A stretch of 64,000 bases of DNA, taken from NCBI GenBank assembly GCA_015183035.1, contig JACZZP010000009.1:1674001-1738000 (forward strand), in the 5' to 3' direction. How positions within the stretch are numbered: the first letter of the stretch is position 1; each line of letters starts with the position of its first letter. The translations under genes and the position numbers were made by a program. Positions 34,822-46,741 of the stretch are shown one piece after another. The notes beneath the pieces are model-generated. The model saw only the letters and a list, made by a program, of their open reading frames with translations. It was not told the DNA's origin and searched no databases. Origin of the DNA: Meloidogyne chitwoodi. Taxonomy: Eukaryota; Nematoda; Chromadorea; Rhabditida; Meloidogynidae.

Positions 34822-36417
34822 TTGTTAAACAAATATAATTTAAGAATATTTTTTATATTTATGAGTGCAATTGGATTATTTTATTATTTATTTTGGCTTT
34901 CTCTTTTTTTATCTTTATTTATCAAAAATGGATTTGGCAATTATTCTCCTTTCTTCAACAATTATTTATTTAATATTGAGGAAAGAAGTACTTCTACTAC
35001 TATTAATCAAAATAATTTAAATAATACCAACAATGAATTATTTGAGGAAAATAATTATCCTAATTATGTTAATCTTGATGTTTGTTCTAATGAATCAAAG
35101 GAAGAATATAGGTAGTTATTTTAAATTATTATTTTGATATTTAATTAAACATTAATTTAATTATTCTTAAATATAATTTAATTTTTTTCAGAGGGGAAGG
35201 CTGTTCTGTTAATCTTATAACTGAAAGTGATGATATTGAATTTAATTTTTCAATAGAAATGAAATATTGTAATATATGTAGAATTATTTATGGTGAAAAT
35301 AATAATAATATGTAATTATTTAAATATAATAATAATATTATATTTTTAATTTTTAAAGAGCTCCTTCTAAATATATTTATAGTAATGAATCTAAATTAAT
35401 TAGAGAAGACCCTTTATATGAAAATTGTATTAATTCAATTATTAAATCAGAAATATGGGAAATTATTGATAATGAAGAATTTAAAGGAAAGAAATTATTA
35501 ACTATTGTTCTATTACCTAGACAATATTTAATGAGTATTATAACAGTTAAGCCTTTAATTGAATGTAATTATATTAAAATTACTTTTGTAAGTTATTTAT
35601 TTAATTTAAAATAAAATATATTATTTTAAAGTATCAAAATTATTTAAAATTATTAACTACTACTACTATTAAACCAATATTTGATAAAATAAATAATAAT
35701 ATTACTACAATTAATGAAGAAACTTCTTTAGAAACATTTACTACTACTACAAGTAAAAATTAAATAAATATTTAAATTAAATTAAATATATTTTAGATAT
35801 CTTTAATAAAATAACAAAAGAGAAGACAATAATTGATAAAATAAATACTCAAGATATATTTAAAGAATTAACAAAAACAACAATTTTAGAAAATATTACA
35901 AATAATAATATTAATTTAGAAAATATAACAGAAATATCAACATTAAATACAACAGAACAAAAAATATTATTTAATGATTCTGATCAATTAATTAATAAAA
36001 ATGAAAAACCAAAAGATGGAATAATTCATGCAATAATTATGTTTATTTTAATTATGTAATATTTATTTTATTTTTTATTAAATAATAATATATTTTTAAA
36101 GATTAATTGTTGGTTTTTCAATTGGTTATTATTTTTATTTAAAAAGAAAATCAAAAGAAAAATTAGAAAAAGAATTTGAACAATCAATTAGTAGTGAAAA
36201 TAATAAAATAATTAATAATAAAAAAGAAGAAAAAGAAGAAAAAGAAGAAGATTATTTAATGGATAAAACACAAAATGATGATGAAAAAGAAGATAAAGAT
36301 GAAGAATTAGAGAATAATAATAATATTTTAAAAATAGATAAAACACAAAGAGAAGAAGAAGTAGAAGGAGAAGAAGATATTATTATTATTATTAATGAAA
36401 ATAAAGAAAAACAATAA
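34822..36417 (+). CDS. Type I membrane protein, family member C (unnamed family, shortened ectodomain)
   Basis: Start at 34822, or 34861 by a second ATG. A hydrophobic leader is followed by NGFGNYSPFFNNY, GEGCSVNLITESDDIEFNFS and a segment corresponding to the Cys-pair region (KKLLTIVLLPRQYL, then CNYIKITF). The KGPLYG/CxNKxxC block of members A and B is reduced to DPLYENC. The stalk, transmembrane segment and acidic tail match member B almost base for base, including the intron near 36058-36101. It looks like a tandem duplicate with a diverging ectodomain and a homogenised 3' half. Confidence 0.78.
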
Positions 36418-37633
36418 AAAGAATTAAAATATTAAATTAAAAGTATAAATTATTTTTTTAAATAAAAATTGGCTTTATTTTATTTATTTTAATTTAAAAA
36501 ATGTATAATTATTATATCTTTTTATCTATTTAAATATTATTATTATTAAATAAATATATAAATTTTAAAATAAAAAAAAAATATATATATATATTTATTT
36601 TAAATAATTAAAAAATATTAATTTTTAATATTTTTTCAATTTTCTTTATTATTTTGTGGTTGAAAAAACTGACATTTCTGCTTCACTGCCAACACCCCCA
36701 CACATTTTGTCTGTCTTGTTTTATTTAACTTTTTTTTTAATTTAAATTTTAAAATAATTTTTTAAAAATAAAATTTAATATTTTTGTATTTTAAAATAAA
36801 TATTATTTTATTTATTTTTAAAATTATTTAAATTAATAATAAATTAATTTTTATTTTATTTATTTAAATAAAATATAAAAATATATTTATTTTTTCTTTT
36901 TCTTTTTTTATATTATTCTTTAGAATTAACACGCTTTTTTTAAATTTTATTTAAAAAAGAATATATTTACTTTATATTTATAACAAAAATAGCAACATTT
37001 TTTTAAAATTTTATTAGAAAAAGGTAATAAATAAATAAATAAAATAAAATATTACTTCATTAAAAATTTCTTTTTATTTTTTAAAATAAAAAAATTAATC
37101 AATCTTTTTAATTAAAATTCTTAAAAATTATTCTTCCAATTATTTAATTCTTTTTTTTAAATTATTTCATTTTTTTAATTTTTAAAAAAGACATTTGTCT
37201 TTTTTTTCTTGTTTTTAATCAATTTATTAACTAATGATCTTTCTTTGAACTTTTAATAATATTTTATTATTATAAATAAATTAATTTATTTTTAATTATT
37301 TGCCTAAGGCTTTTGAATATATATATTTATTTTATTTAAATAAATATATTTATATATCTAATAGCGTGTGATTTTTATTTTTAATATTTTTTACTTAACA
37401 TATATATGCCAATTTCAATTAATAAATATATTTATTTATTTACTTTCATTTTTCTTTTATTTTTTTGGTTAAAAATCACACATTTATTTATATAAAAGCT
37501 TTTTATTTTCTTTTAATTTTTTTTCACCATAAAACTTTTATTTATATTTTTTTTAAATTAATTAAAAACATTTTTATACAAAATTTATTAAAAAATAAAT
37601 TAATTATAAATTAATTAATTAATTAAATATAAA
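36418..37633. other. AT-rich intergenic region
   Basis: 1.2 kb between the membrane-protein pair and the globin gene. No gene or clear repeat seen apart from A/T runs. Confidence 0.5.
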
Positions 37634-39934
37634 TGGGAAATAATCATCCTAATAATAATAATATTGGTGATGGTAATAATTATTCTAAAACAACAATTAA
37701 TAATAATAACACAACAACAAATGTATATTTTTATTTATTTTTTAATTATTTTTTTTTAATTTTTTTAGTCAATTAAAAGATTTACAAAAAAAGATTCTAA
37801 ACTTAAAATGACTAAAATTTTTGGTGGTTTGCGTAGTCAATCAACAGATAATGAAATTATTAATTCAATTAAAATAAAAGTATTATTATTATTTATTTAA
37901 AATAAATTTATTTATTTTTTAAAAATTAGAATAAAAATTATTATTCTTTTACTCAAAGTGCTCAACAATCTATTGAAGATATAAATGAACAAGTAATACT
38001 TAAATAATTTAAATATTTTATTTATTTATTTAGAATATTAATTCTTCTAAAAAAGAAAATAATAAAATAAATTTAAATTCATCTAATTTACCAAGAATTG
38101 AAATAAATGGAATTTTAAATGAAAATGAAAAAGTATTTATTTAATTTTTAATAAATAAATTTAAATTAATTTTTAAAAGTCAACAATTAAATCAGAAAAT
38201 ATAAAAAATAAAATAAATGATCAAAGAAGAGAAAGTGATTATTCAATAATACCTTTATATTTTAAAGTAATTAATTAATTTAATTAATTTTAAATAATAA
38301 TATATTTTAGAATAAAGCTCAAAAAGTTGATTCACGTAAAATAACAGCAAAAAAACGTCTTGAAAGAGGTTAAAAAAAATTTTTAATTTATTTTAATTTT
38401 ATAGGACAAACAACTGGTAGTGAAGATAATTCTTTACAAAATACTAAAAAAGTAAAAATTAAATATAATTAATTTAAATATAATTAATTTAAATATAATT
38501 AATTTAAATATAATTAATTTAAATATAATTAATTTAAATATAATTAATTTAAATATAATTAATTTAAATATAATTAATTTAAATATAATTAATTTAAATA
38601 TAATTAATTTAAATATAATTAATTTAAATATAATTAATTTAAATATAATTAATTTAAATATAATTAATTTAAATATAATTAATTTAAATATAATTAATTT
38701 AAATATAATTAATTTAAATATAATTAATTTAAATATAATTAATTTAAATATAATTAATTTAAATATAATTAATTTAAATATAATTAATTTAAATATAATT
38801 AATTTAAATATAATTAATTTAAATATAATTAATTTAAATATAATTAATTTAAATATAATTAATTTAAATATAATTAATTTATTTTTTATTTAGTCTTCAT
38901 TCTCTAAAAGAACACTTGCTAAATCATTAGATGTTAATAATCATAATAATACAGCTTAGAATTAAATTAAAATATTTTAAATAAAATTTAATTTTTAAGG
39001 AAATTTTATTTGAAATGAAGCCATTAAGTTCTTCTCTAAATTATTCACAAAAACAACAAAAACGTTTAGGAAGTGTTGGAAATGTTTTTGGATTAATTAG
39101 TAAATCAAATAATTGTTCTTCTTTTTCTTCTTCTAATATTAATTTTAATATTTTAAATTTACAAGTTAATATTTTATTTTATTTTAAAAATAATAAATTT
39201 ATATAAAGCAATCAGAAGCAATTCAAAAATCTTGGTTACTTGCTAATGAAAAGATTAGACTTTTTGCTGGGTCAGATAGAAATTTTGCTTTTTTTACATT
39301 TGATAGAATTTTTGAAAGATTACCTGAATTAAAACCAGTAAATTAATTTTAAAAATATATTTATTTATTTATAGTTATTTGGTATATCTCCAAATATTTC
39401 TCTTTTTGAAATGGATGAAATTCAATTAGATCAACATTCTTTTTTTAGACATGTCAGAATATTTAATAATATTTTAGATTTAGCTGTTCGAAATTCTGCT
39501 GAATTGGAAATTGAAATGTTTATTTTTTTTTAGTTTTTTTTATAAAATTGTTTTAAATATTTATAATAATCTCAACAATTTAAATAATATAATTATTTAA
39601 GGTTTCCTGTATTATTTGCTTATGGACAAAGACATTACAGAGCTAATATTGTTAAAATAAAAAATATTTTTTAATTTTTTAAAATTATTATTTTAGATTG
39701 AACAATTTAATGAAAAAACAATTAGATTATTTTGTAGTCAAATAGTTGGAACTTTATGTGATTTATTAGATAAAAAATTAAGTAATTTTGATCAAGAAGC
39801 TTGGATTGAAATGGTTACTTATTTGGGAAGAGCACTTCTTTCTGGGGTTAATTTATAAAAATAAATTTAAATATTTTTTTTAATTTTAGTTTGAACATGA
39901 ACGTCAAAAAAGAAAAAAAATAATTAAAAAATAA
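37634..39934 (+). CDS. Nematode globin with long disordered N-terminal region
   Basis: Starts MGNNHPNN, so Gly2 could be N-myristoylated. About 200 low-complexity, Asn/Lys/Ser-rich residues precede a globin domain: SWLLANEKIRLFAGSDR, FFTFDRIFERLPELKPLFGI (A, B and C helices, CD Phe), DQHSFFRHVRIFNNILDLAV (E helix), FPVLFAYGQRHY (F helix, with the His as proximal heme ligand) and FCSQIVGTLCDLL (G/H). Nematodes have many such divergent globins, several membrane-tethered. One intron (about 38451-38893) is filled by a 15-bp satellite. The end is basic (QKRKKIIKK, stop 39932-39934). Confidence 0.85.
38461..38880. repeat. Perfect 15-bp tandem satellite, 28 copies, in a globin intron
   Basis: The unit AAATATAATTAATTT repeats without visible change for 420 bp. 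It fills nearly the whole intron between its donor (about 38451) and acceptor (about 38893). Confidence 0.97.
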
Positions 39935-40140
39935 TATTAATATTGCCTTTTTCCTTTTTTTTTAATAATGATCTCCTTTATTAAAAGATTTTTTTTATTA
40001 ATTTTTAATAATAATTAATATTTTGTATGTATGATTAAATGAGAAAACATTGTTTCTTACTAAATTATATATAATTTTTTTAAAATTATATAAAAGAATA
40101 AGTATTTGCTCTGAATTCTCATTTCTCGAGATTATCAATT

Positions 40141-40696
40141 ATGTCTTATTTCTTCGTGCAGCGATTGTTAGCTTTGCTATTGCTTTTCTTCGTTATGGCA
40201 ACATGTAGGCCATATTTTCCACCTATAGTGTATCCCCCTTCTGTCATTTCTACTACTACAACAACAACAACAACTTCTCCAATCACTACAACCACAAGTG
40301 CTACAACCACGACTACTAAAGGAATATCCAAATCAACTACTACTACAACTACCACAACTCGAAAGACAATTACTCCAAAGACGGAAGAAGGCAACAGTGC
40401 ATTAGTTCCTGTACTTGTTGCACTCGTTGTTGTCATTGGTTTTGTGTGAGTTTTTAATAAAATTATTTTTAAAGTTAAATAATCTTTTATTTTTTAGACT
40501 TATTGGTGTTATGGTTATCATCTACTTGATCATGAAAAATAATAAAAAGGAGATTAAGAAGCCTAAAGGAAAGACGGGAAAGAAGCAGAAATTAGGCAGC
40601 ACATTGGGTGGCACTAGAGATGAGGTGACACTTGAAAGGAACACTGGACTTTCATTGGATACAAAAACTAAGACTAAAGCAAATACTTTTATCTAA
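40141..40696 (+). CDS. Small mucin-like type I membrane protein
   Basis: Two exons, 40141-40445 and 40498-40696. There is a signal peptide (LLALLLLFFVMATCRP), a short Pro segment, a Thr-only tract of about 50 residues expected to be heavily O-glycosylated, a transmembrane segment (LVPVLVALVVVIGFVLIGVM onward) and a Lys-rich cytosolic tail of about 60 residues. Third-position G/C is clearly higher than in the genes to its left, suggesting a highly expressed or recently arrived gene. No family recognised. Confidence 0.82.
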
Positions 40697-41042
40697 ATAT
40701 ATTTGATTATAAAGATTCTTTTCCTTTGTATAAGTATTGATTGTTTGTTATTGTAAATTATATAAATAAATATTTTTGTTTTGTTTATACATAGAATTGT
40801 TTTTTTTAATAATTTCTATCGATAATTCTCTTTTTTATTTATTTTATTGGTATTTGATAAATAAAATTTTATTTAAAATTGAGTTTTATCGAAATATTTG
40901 ACTTTTTGTTTTATTCATTTGAGTGCAAGGGTTGAGTGCTAAATTAACTTTTCTTTATTGACCGTTTCTTGATTTTTTTCTTGGAATGTTTAGAATGTTT
41001 AAAATTTATTAGAATATTTTTTTATTTAGATTTTTAATTTCA
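40697..41042. other. Short intergenic region
   Basis: 3' flank of the mucin-like gene and upstream region of NFU1. No extra gene seen. Confidence 0.5.
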
Positions 41043-43016
41043 ATGTTTAATATATTACGACAATTTAATTTCTATCATTTTAATTCACTTCATCTATTTC
41101 CAAATTTACATACAAAAAAATCTTTAATTTATGGTCAACAAATGCAGTATATGTTGAAATCATTTTTAAATACAAGTCAAAGTATATATTTTTATATAAA
41201 AACTTGTTTTTAATTTAAAATATTTGAAAATTCAAATTCTATTTAATTTTAAGTTATTTTTTATTTAAAGCTTTTAAAATAAGTATTCTTGTTCAAATAA
41301 TTTTTTGTTAAAAAATATTTTTTAGTTCTTAGAATGTTTATTCAAGTGCAGGAAACACCAAATCCTCTCAGCCTCAAATTTCTTCCAGGGCAAAAATTAT
41401 TAAAAGATTCAAACAGAACATTCGAATTTACTTCAGCTCGTGAAGCTGCACATCAAAGTCCTTTAGCAAGGTTTTTAAATTTATATTAAAGAAAAAAGAA
41501 TATTATAGATTTTAGAGATTTACTTAAAATTGATGGTGTTAGAAGTGTTTTCTTTGGTGAAGATTTTGTATGTTTTTTTAATTAAATTTGATTTTTTTTT
41601 TAAATTATAGTAATTTTGGGTATTGTGACTTATACTAGGTTTTTTATTTCTGAACCGATTTGAACAAGTAAGGTGTCATTTGAAAGAGCTCAGAAAACTG
41701 AGTCGAACTAGATATGGGGTTAGTTGGTCCGACAACTAGGGACCAAGTTACAGACTTTTGAAATCTGAAAAGGAGAAGAGGGGACCAAGCTCCACTAAGT
41801 GATTACTGCGGCTGCTCTTAAATTATTTTCCCTGAATTAATTATTTTGTTGTAATTTGCGCCGTAGAATAACGCATGTACCAAAAGCCAACCAGGGATGG
41901 GCTCCCACACGAAGAAGTCATAAATCACTCCCAATAGGTCCAAGTTTGGCGTGTTTCCAGCAAACTTCGATCCTTCATAATTTTGTTCAAAATTGTACAA
42001 TCACGACGATTTTAGTTTCATTCGATAGATCTCAAAGAGCTCTTTCGAATGAGCTATCATACTCATATTTGAATTTTTTACCCCGATGAAAGCTTGGTCC
42101 CCCCTTCTCTTTTTAAAATTTCAAAAGTCTGTAACTTGATCCCTAGTTGTCGGACCAACTAACCCCATATCTAGTTCGACTCAGTTTTCTGAGCTCTTTC
42201 AAATGACACCTTACTTGTTCAAATCGGTCCAGAAATAAAAAACCTAGTATAAGTCACAACATTCGTAATTTTTAATATTAATACTTTTTAATAAATTAGA
42301 TAAGTATTCAAAAAAGAAGTGAAGATGAAGATTGGGCTTTAATGAAACCTTTAATTTTTGCTGCTATAATGGACCATTTACAAAAAAATGGAAAACCTAT
42401 AATTATTGAAAGAGAAGCAATTAACAATTCTGGACCATCAGATACAGGTTTATTTTAATTTTAAATGGATCCGTTTATTTTTTTAAATCGGGTTATATTG
42501 TAGTTTCAAAATAAAAACAATGATAATGTATGGTTTTTGGATTTTTTTTAATTTTTTAAGCATTTTATTATTATTTTATACACTAATTTTAATTATTTTT
42601 TTAAAGCAATTCTGCCAGAGGATGATGAAGTTGTTGCTACAATAAAAGAATTATTAGAAACAAGAATTAAACCGATGGTACAAGAAGATGGAGGAGATGT
42701 TATTTATTCTGGTTTTGAAGATGGAATTGTTAAATTATTATTAAAAGTTTTTTTAATTTTATGTATTATATTTTTAATTTTTTTATAGGGTTCATGTACA
42801 GGATGTCCAAGTTCTTTAGTTACTTTAAAACAAGGAATTAAAAATATGATGCAATTTTATGTTCCTGAGGTTTTTCTTAATATATTTAAAATTAAATTAT
42901 TTAATTTTTAGGTTAAAGATGTTGTTGAAATACCTGACCCTAATAGAGATTTGGAGGAACAAGCACTTGAAGAATTTGAATTTAAGTTAAAAAAGGCTCC
43001 AAAAAATGAAAGTTGA
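41043..43016 (+). CDS. NFU1: NFU1 iron-sulfur cluster scaffold, mitochondrial
   Basis: An N-terminal presequence rich in Asn, Lys and His leads into the Nfu N-domain ([20 protein letters not shown], then [19 protein letters not shown]). The C-terminal NifU domain has [20 protein letters not shown] and the cluster-binding GSCTGCPSS (CxxC). It ends [12 protein letters not shown]1 passes 4Fe-4S clusters to lipoyl synthase and complex I/II assembly in mitochondria. Exon 1 is joined through a donor near 41180. The intron after GEDF is enlarged by an inserted inverted-repeat element (41618-42264). Confidence 0.95.
41610..42272. mobile_element. MITE with about 170-bp inverted repeats in the NFU1 intron
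   Basis: Element 41618-42264 flanked by the 8-bp direct repeat GTAATTTT (41610-41617, 42265-42272). Long terminal inverted repeats run from TTGTGACTTATACTAGG inward for about 170 bp with few mismatches. It starts GGGTA. No transposase frame is seen. An 8-bp duplication is compatible with hAT or Merlin. Confidence 0.85.
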
Positions 43017-43478
43017 TTTTTTTAATTTAAAAATAGAATAAATTTTAAAAAATAAAAGGTAATTTTTTATTAAAAACTTATATTCTCCTAAATTGTGAAT
43101 TTGAGTCTTTACAAAAGTGAAAAAATAAATATTTTAATCTACTATTTATCTTCATTTCCAAAAGTTATTTTCTACTCTAATCTTCTTAAATATTTTAAAT
43201 TAAAATCATCCTTTTTAAATCAATTACTCTAAAAAATATCAAAACAAAAAAACATTTCAAATAATTTACTACAACAAACAAACAAATAATTGATTGGAAT
43301 TTAGGAGAAAAATCAAATAATCACTAAGAACAACAATATACACATATTATAGAAAGGGAAAAGAATTACATATTATACAATTACATAATAATATTTAATT
43401 TTATTATTATTATTATTATATACTTTCTTGTCTTCATCATCTATCCTATTTTCCTTTTTCCTCAAGTCATCCATCCGT
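43017..43478. other. Convergent 3' region
   Basis: Between the ends of NFU1 and the Ser/Lys-rich gene. AT-rich; nothing recognised. Confidence 0.5.
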
Positions 43479-43911
43479 TCAGGCAGCAACAGTTCCCATG
43501 GCCTTTGGTGTTTGAATATTCTTTTGAGGTGGAAGACTGGAAGAACGTCGCTTGCTGCCACTGCTTCTCTTACTTCCTTTGCTTGCCTTGCGTTTGCTAC
43601 TGGCCTTGGAAGTAGATGCACCACTACTGCTGCGCTTTTTAGATGAGGAGCGCTTGGACGAGGATTTCTTGGAAGACGGTTTCTTGGATGTTGAGGGGCT
43701 AGTCTTCTTAGCTTCTTTCACGATGCCCTTCAGATCGATCTCAACGCCGTACTCCTCTCGAAGATAGGTGTTTGCATACTATTAAAAATAAATAAAACCT
43801 TTATTAGCTATGAAGAAAGATTTTTAATTAAAAAAATAAGTTTAAACTACTTACGAAGCCAGAGGCGAATAACACAATCGCGTAGAGAAGATACATCCAT
43901 GCAGAAACCAT
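43479..43911 (-). CDS. Small membrane protein with Ser/Lys-rich tail
   Basis: Exons 43911-43855 and 43778-43479. It begins MVSAWMYLLYAIVLFASGF, a signal or anchor helix, then YANTYLREEYGVEIDLKG and a tail of about 80 residues built from Ser, Lys and Arg (SSKKSSSKRSSSKKRSSSG), ending TPKAMGTVAA. The tail is strongly basic and probably phosphorylated or nucleic-acid binding. Codon use is GC-richer than in most neighbours. No family recognised. Confidence 0.8.
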
Positions 43912-44080
43912 CTTTGGTTGATTATAGGCCTAATTGATGATGAATGAACACTTGTTGTGAATTGAGATAGGCTTAGCCTTGCTAGTTGTTGAATTGATAT
44001 TTGGAACATTTTATATTTGTTTTTATACTAAAATTTTTCCTTTGAATGAAGATATCTGTTGGCTATGGCCTAGTGGAGTG

Positions 44081-44114
44081 TTATAATAATAAGCCGGCAG
44101 GCTTATTATTATAA
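44081..44114. repeat. Perfect 15-bp hairpin with GGCA loop
   Basis: Arms 44081-44095 and 44100-44114 are exact reverse complements, separated by GGCA. A further outer pairing, TTGGCT with AGCCAG (about 44059-44064 and 44116-44121), would close a larger stem. Confidence 0.8.
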
Positions 44115-44129
44115 AAGCCAGTCTAACAG

Positions 44130-44306
44130 TTACTCAAGCGGACACTTACTAGGACCTTGTCCCTGTCCCCCGTCATCAGCATAAAACCAGTGACCGAAGT
44201 CTTCTTCGCTACCAAAGAGTGGAGGTGTATATTTACCACCCAGTAAGTCAGAAGTAAGCTTGCCATTCCCCCATGAGAAAGATTCCAACTTAAAGCCTTG
44301 GAAACT
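44130..44306 (-). pseudogene. Orphan coding-like fragment
   Basis: 59 codons open on the minus strand between two stops, with balanced codons unlike the flanks. It includes GNGKLTSDLLGGKYTPPLFG and EEDFGHWFYADDGGQGQG. A consensus GTAAGT donor lies near its end (44149-44144). It has no ATG and no convincing partner exon. It may be an exon of an unfound gene or a gene relic. Family unknown. Confidence 0.35.
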
Positions 44307-44534
44307 TTACCTTAATAATTTTAAATAAAAAAAATTTTAAAAAACATCCAAGAATTTATTTTAAAAAATTAATTTATTCTAAAATAATTTTGTTTTTTAG
44401 GACTGAAATTTAATTGCGGATTGCGTAAATTTTGTAATTTGGTTCCCATGGTAATAATTAATTAATAACAAAACATTTCACATACTGCATAAATTTATTA
44501 TTATTATCTTTTTTTAAAAAATATATTTATATAA

Positions 44535-46302
44535 ATGACTGATTACAATATTGAAATTGATACTTTAAATAAATTACAAAATTTAATAAAAAAACGAAAA
44601 GCAAAAAATAATATAAATATTTTGGAAAAAATATCAGAAAAAGATGAAAGCTTTTATGAAAGTAATTATTGTGTTTTAGAAGAAGAAAAGGTAATTAATT
44701 TATTTATTATTTTTTATAAATTATTTTTTAAGAAATTTTTAAATTCTATTAATAAATATTCTTTAAATAAAAATAACAACAAAACAGAAGAAACAAAGGA
44801 AGAAAAACTTTTATTAATAAATACAAAGGATGATAAAAAAGATAATTTATTAAAGAAAGAAGAGTTTAAAATAAAAAAATCAGATAATAATGAATGGGTA
44901 CTAAATAAATTAATTAATATTTTTAAATTATAAATTTTATTTTAGTTAGTTACAATGTTTTTACGTTTATTATATAATGAAAGACGACTTAAATGGTGGA
45001 AATTCCCTAGAGAAGATTCACACTTAGTTTGATAATTTTATTTTAAAATAAAAATAAATTCTACTAAACCATCTTATAATTTTATTAAATTAAATATATT
45101 TAAATACTTTTATATATTTTTAAAGCCTATTTATTGGTCTTTACTTTTCTTTGGATTTTTTGTAAATTCTTGGATAATTTTTTCTTCACAATTTGTTCAA
45201 TTAATAGAAAATGAAAAATATATTCAAAAATATATTTTTTTAATTATAATATTTATTAATTTTTTAGCAATTTTTTCTTTATTATTTTATTTATATTTAT
45301 TATTAATTCCATTAATTATTTTTTATGTAAGTGAATTTATAATTTCTTTTTATAATTAAATTTTTTAATTTTTAAAAGGGTATATTTTCAATTAGTACTT
45401 TTGGATTTTTTATTTATTCAATTTTTTATTTAACAAATTATTCTGACTCAGATAAAGTATTTTTTAATATTAAAAAATAATTAATTATTATTTTAGGTTG
45501 GAAATATTTGTTTTTTATTTGCACCTTTATTACCAATAAATATTTTAATGTTTAAATATTTATTTGAATTTTTTTTATTTTTAATAAATAATTATGAAAA
45601 GAAAATTAATAAAAAAATTATTAAATTTAAAAAACAATTAAAAGAAAAATCTCCATTAAAAAAGATTTTAATTGAAAAGAGAAAAGGTTATAGGTATAAT
45701 TATTTTTTTTAAATTTAATATTTTTAAGATATTAATAATTTATTTTGGATTAAACATTCTAGAAGATTAATAAAAAATAATAAACAATTTTATGAGCAAT
45801 TTGTTGAAGGAATATTTATTATTGATAAAATGGGAAAGAAAAAAAATATTTTAATTGAAAAAGAATTATTACCAATAACAAATAAAGTATTTATTTATTT
45901 TTTAAAACATTTAAAAATACCCTGAACTTTGTTTTTATTTTACAGAATGAAGATTGTAATAATATTTTTAATAAAAATATTAAAATAAAAAAAGAAACAA
46001 ATAGCATTGCATTAAAATCAAAAAAAGAATTTAGAAATGAACAAATTAATAAAAGAAAAAAATATTATGAACTAACAATATTATCAGATCAAAAAAGAAA
46101 GACATTATTTCCACTTTATGTGAATTATAAAAGTAAAATTAAAATAATTATTTTTTTAATACTTTTAAAAATTATTTTAGAATTTATGCCTTTAATACAA
46201 GTAGACGAATCATTTAAAGAAATAAAATGTTCTGAAATTAAAAAAAATATCAAAAGTTTAGAAAATGCACAAACGGCAAAAGAAGTTTATGAAAATAAAT
46301 AA
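44535..46302 (+). CDS. Multipass membrane protein of unknown function
   Basis: The N-terminal cytosolic part is charged (LNKLQNLIKKRKAKNN). The next exons give FLRLLYNERRLKWWKFPRED, then about four or five hydrophobic segments (PIYWSLLFFGFFVNSWIIF; FLIIIFINFLAIFSLLFYLY; a segment with ISTFGFFIYSIFYL; NICFLFAPLLPINILMF), a long Lys-rich cytosolic stretch and a final hydrophobic segment (IIIFLILLKIILEFMPLI). The gene is extremely AT-rich. Family not recognised. Confidence 0.7.
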
Positions 46303-46741
46303 AAATACCCCGTCAAAAATCGTAATTATTTTTTTAATAAAAATGAAGTCTTTCCTACACTTTCATTTTTATTAACACCAATATATAATACATTACCAGA
46401 TAAATAAATAATAAGAATTCATAAGATCAAAATATTTAATAATTTCTATTTTATTCACATAAAATATTAAAAAAAATTTTTATTTATAAGTAAATTTATA
46501 AAATATTTTTAATCATTTATATTGAATAAAAAGAATGAAAAATCAATATTAATTGACCAAATCACAAAAATAATATGAGGAAATGAACAACATGCTTATG
46601 GGGATGTTGATTTTTTCATTCATTCTTCCAAAATCATACAAAATTTTGTAAAAAGGAAAAATAAGTAAAAAATTTAATTTTAAATTTTCTCTTTTTTTAA
46701 TCTCAAAAAACATCCCTATTAATTTAATAAAATTTAAATAA
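46303..46741. other. Convergent 3' region, AT-rich
   Basis: Between the multipass gene and LENG8. Nothing recognised. Confidence 0.5.

Larger units (their letters stand above)
43912..44534. other. Intergenic with a hairpin and a possible coding fragment
   Basis: A TATAAAA is present near 44020 on the minus strand. A 15-bp perfect hairpin (44081-44114) and a GC-rich open fragment (44130-44306, minus) are listed separately. The rest is AT-rich. Confidence 0.5.

Noticed and set aside
40146..40436. Minus-strand Val-rich frame
   Set aside because: Antisense of the Thr tract of the mucin-like gene.
44060..44140. Functional tRNA gene suggested by TGGCCTAGTGG
   Set aside because: No B box at the right distance and the intervening sequence is a long perfect hairpin, not a cloverleaf.
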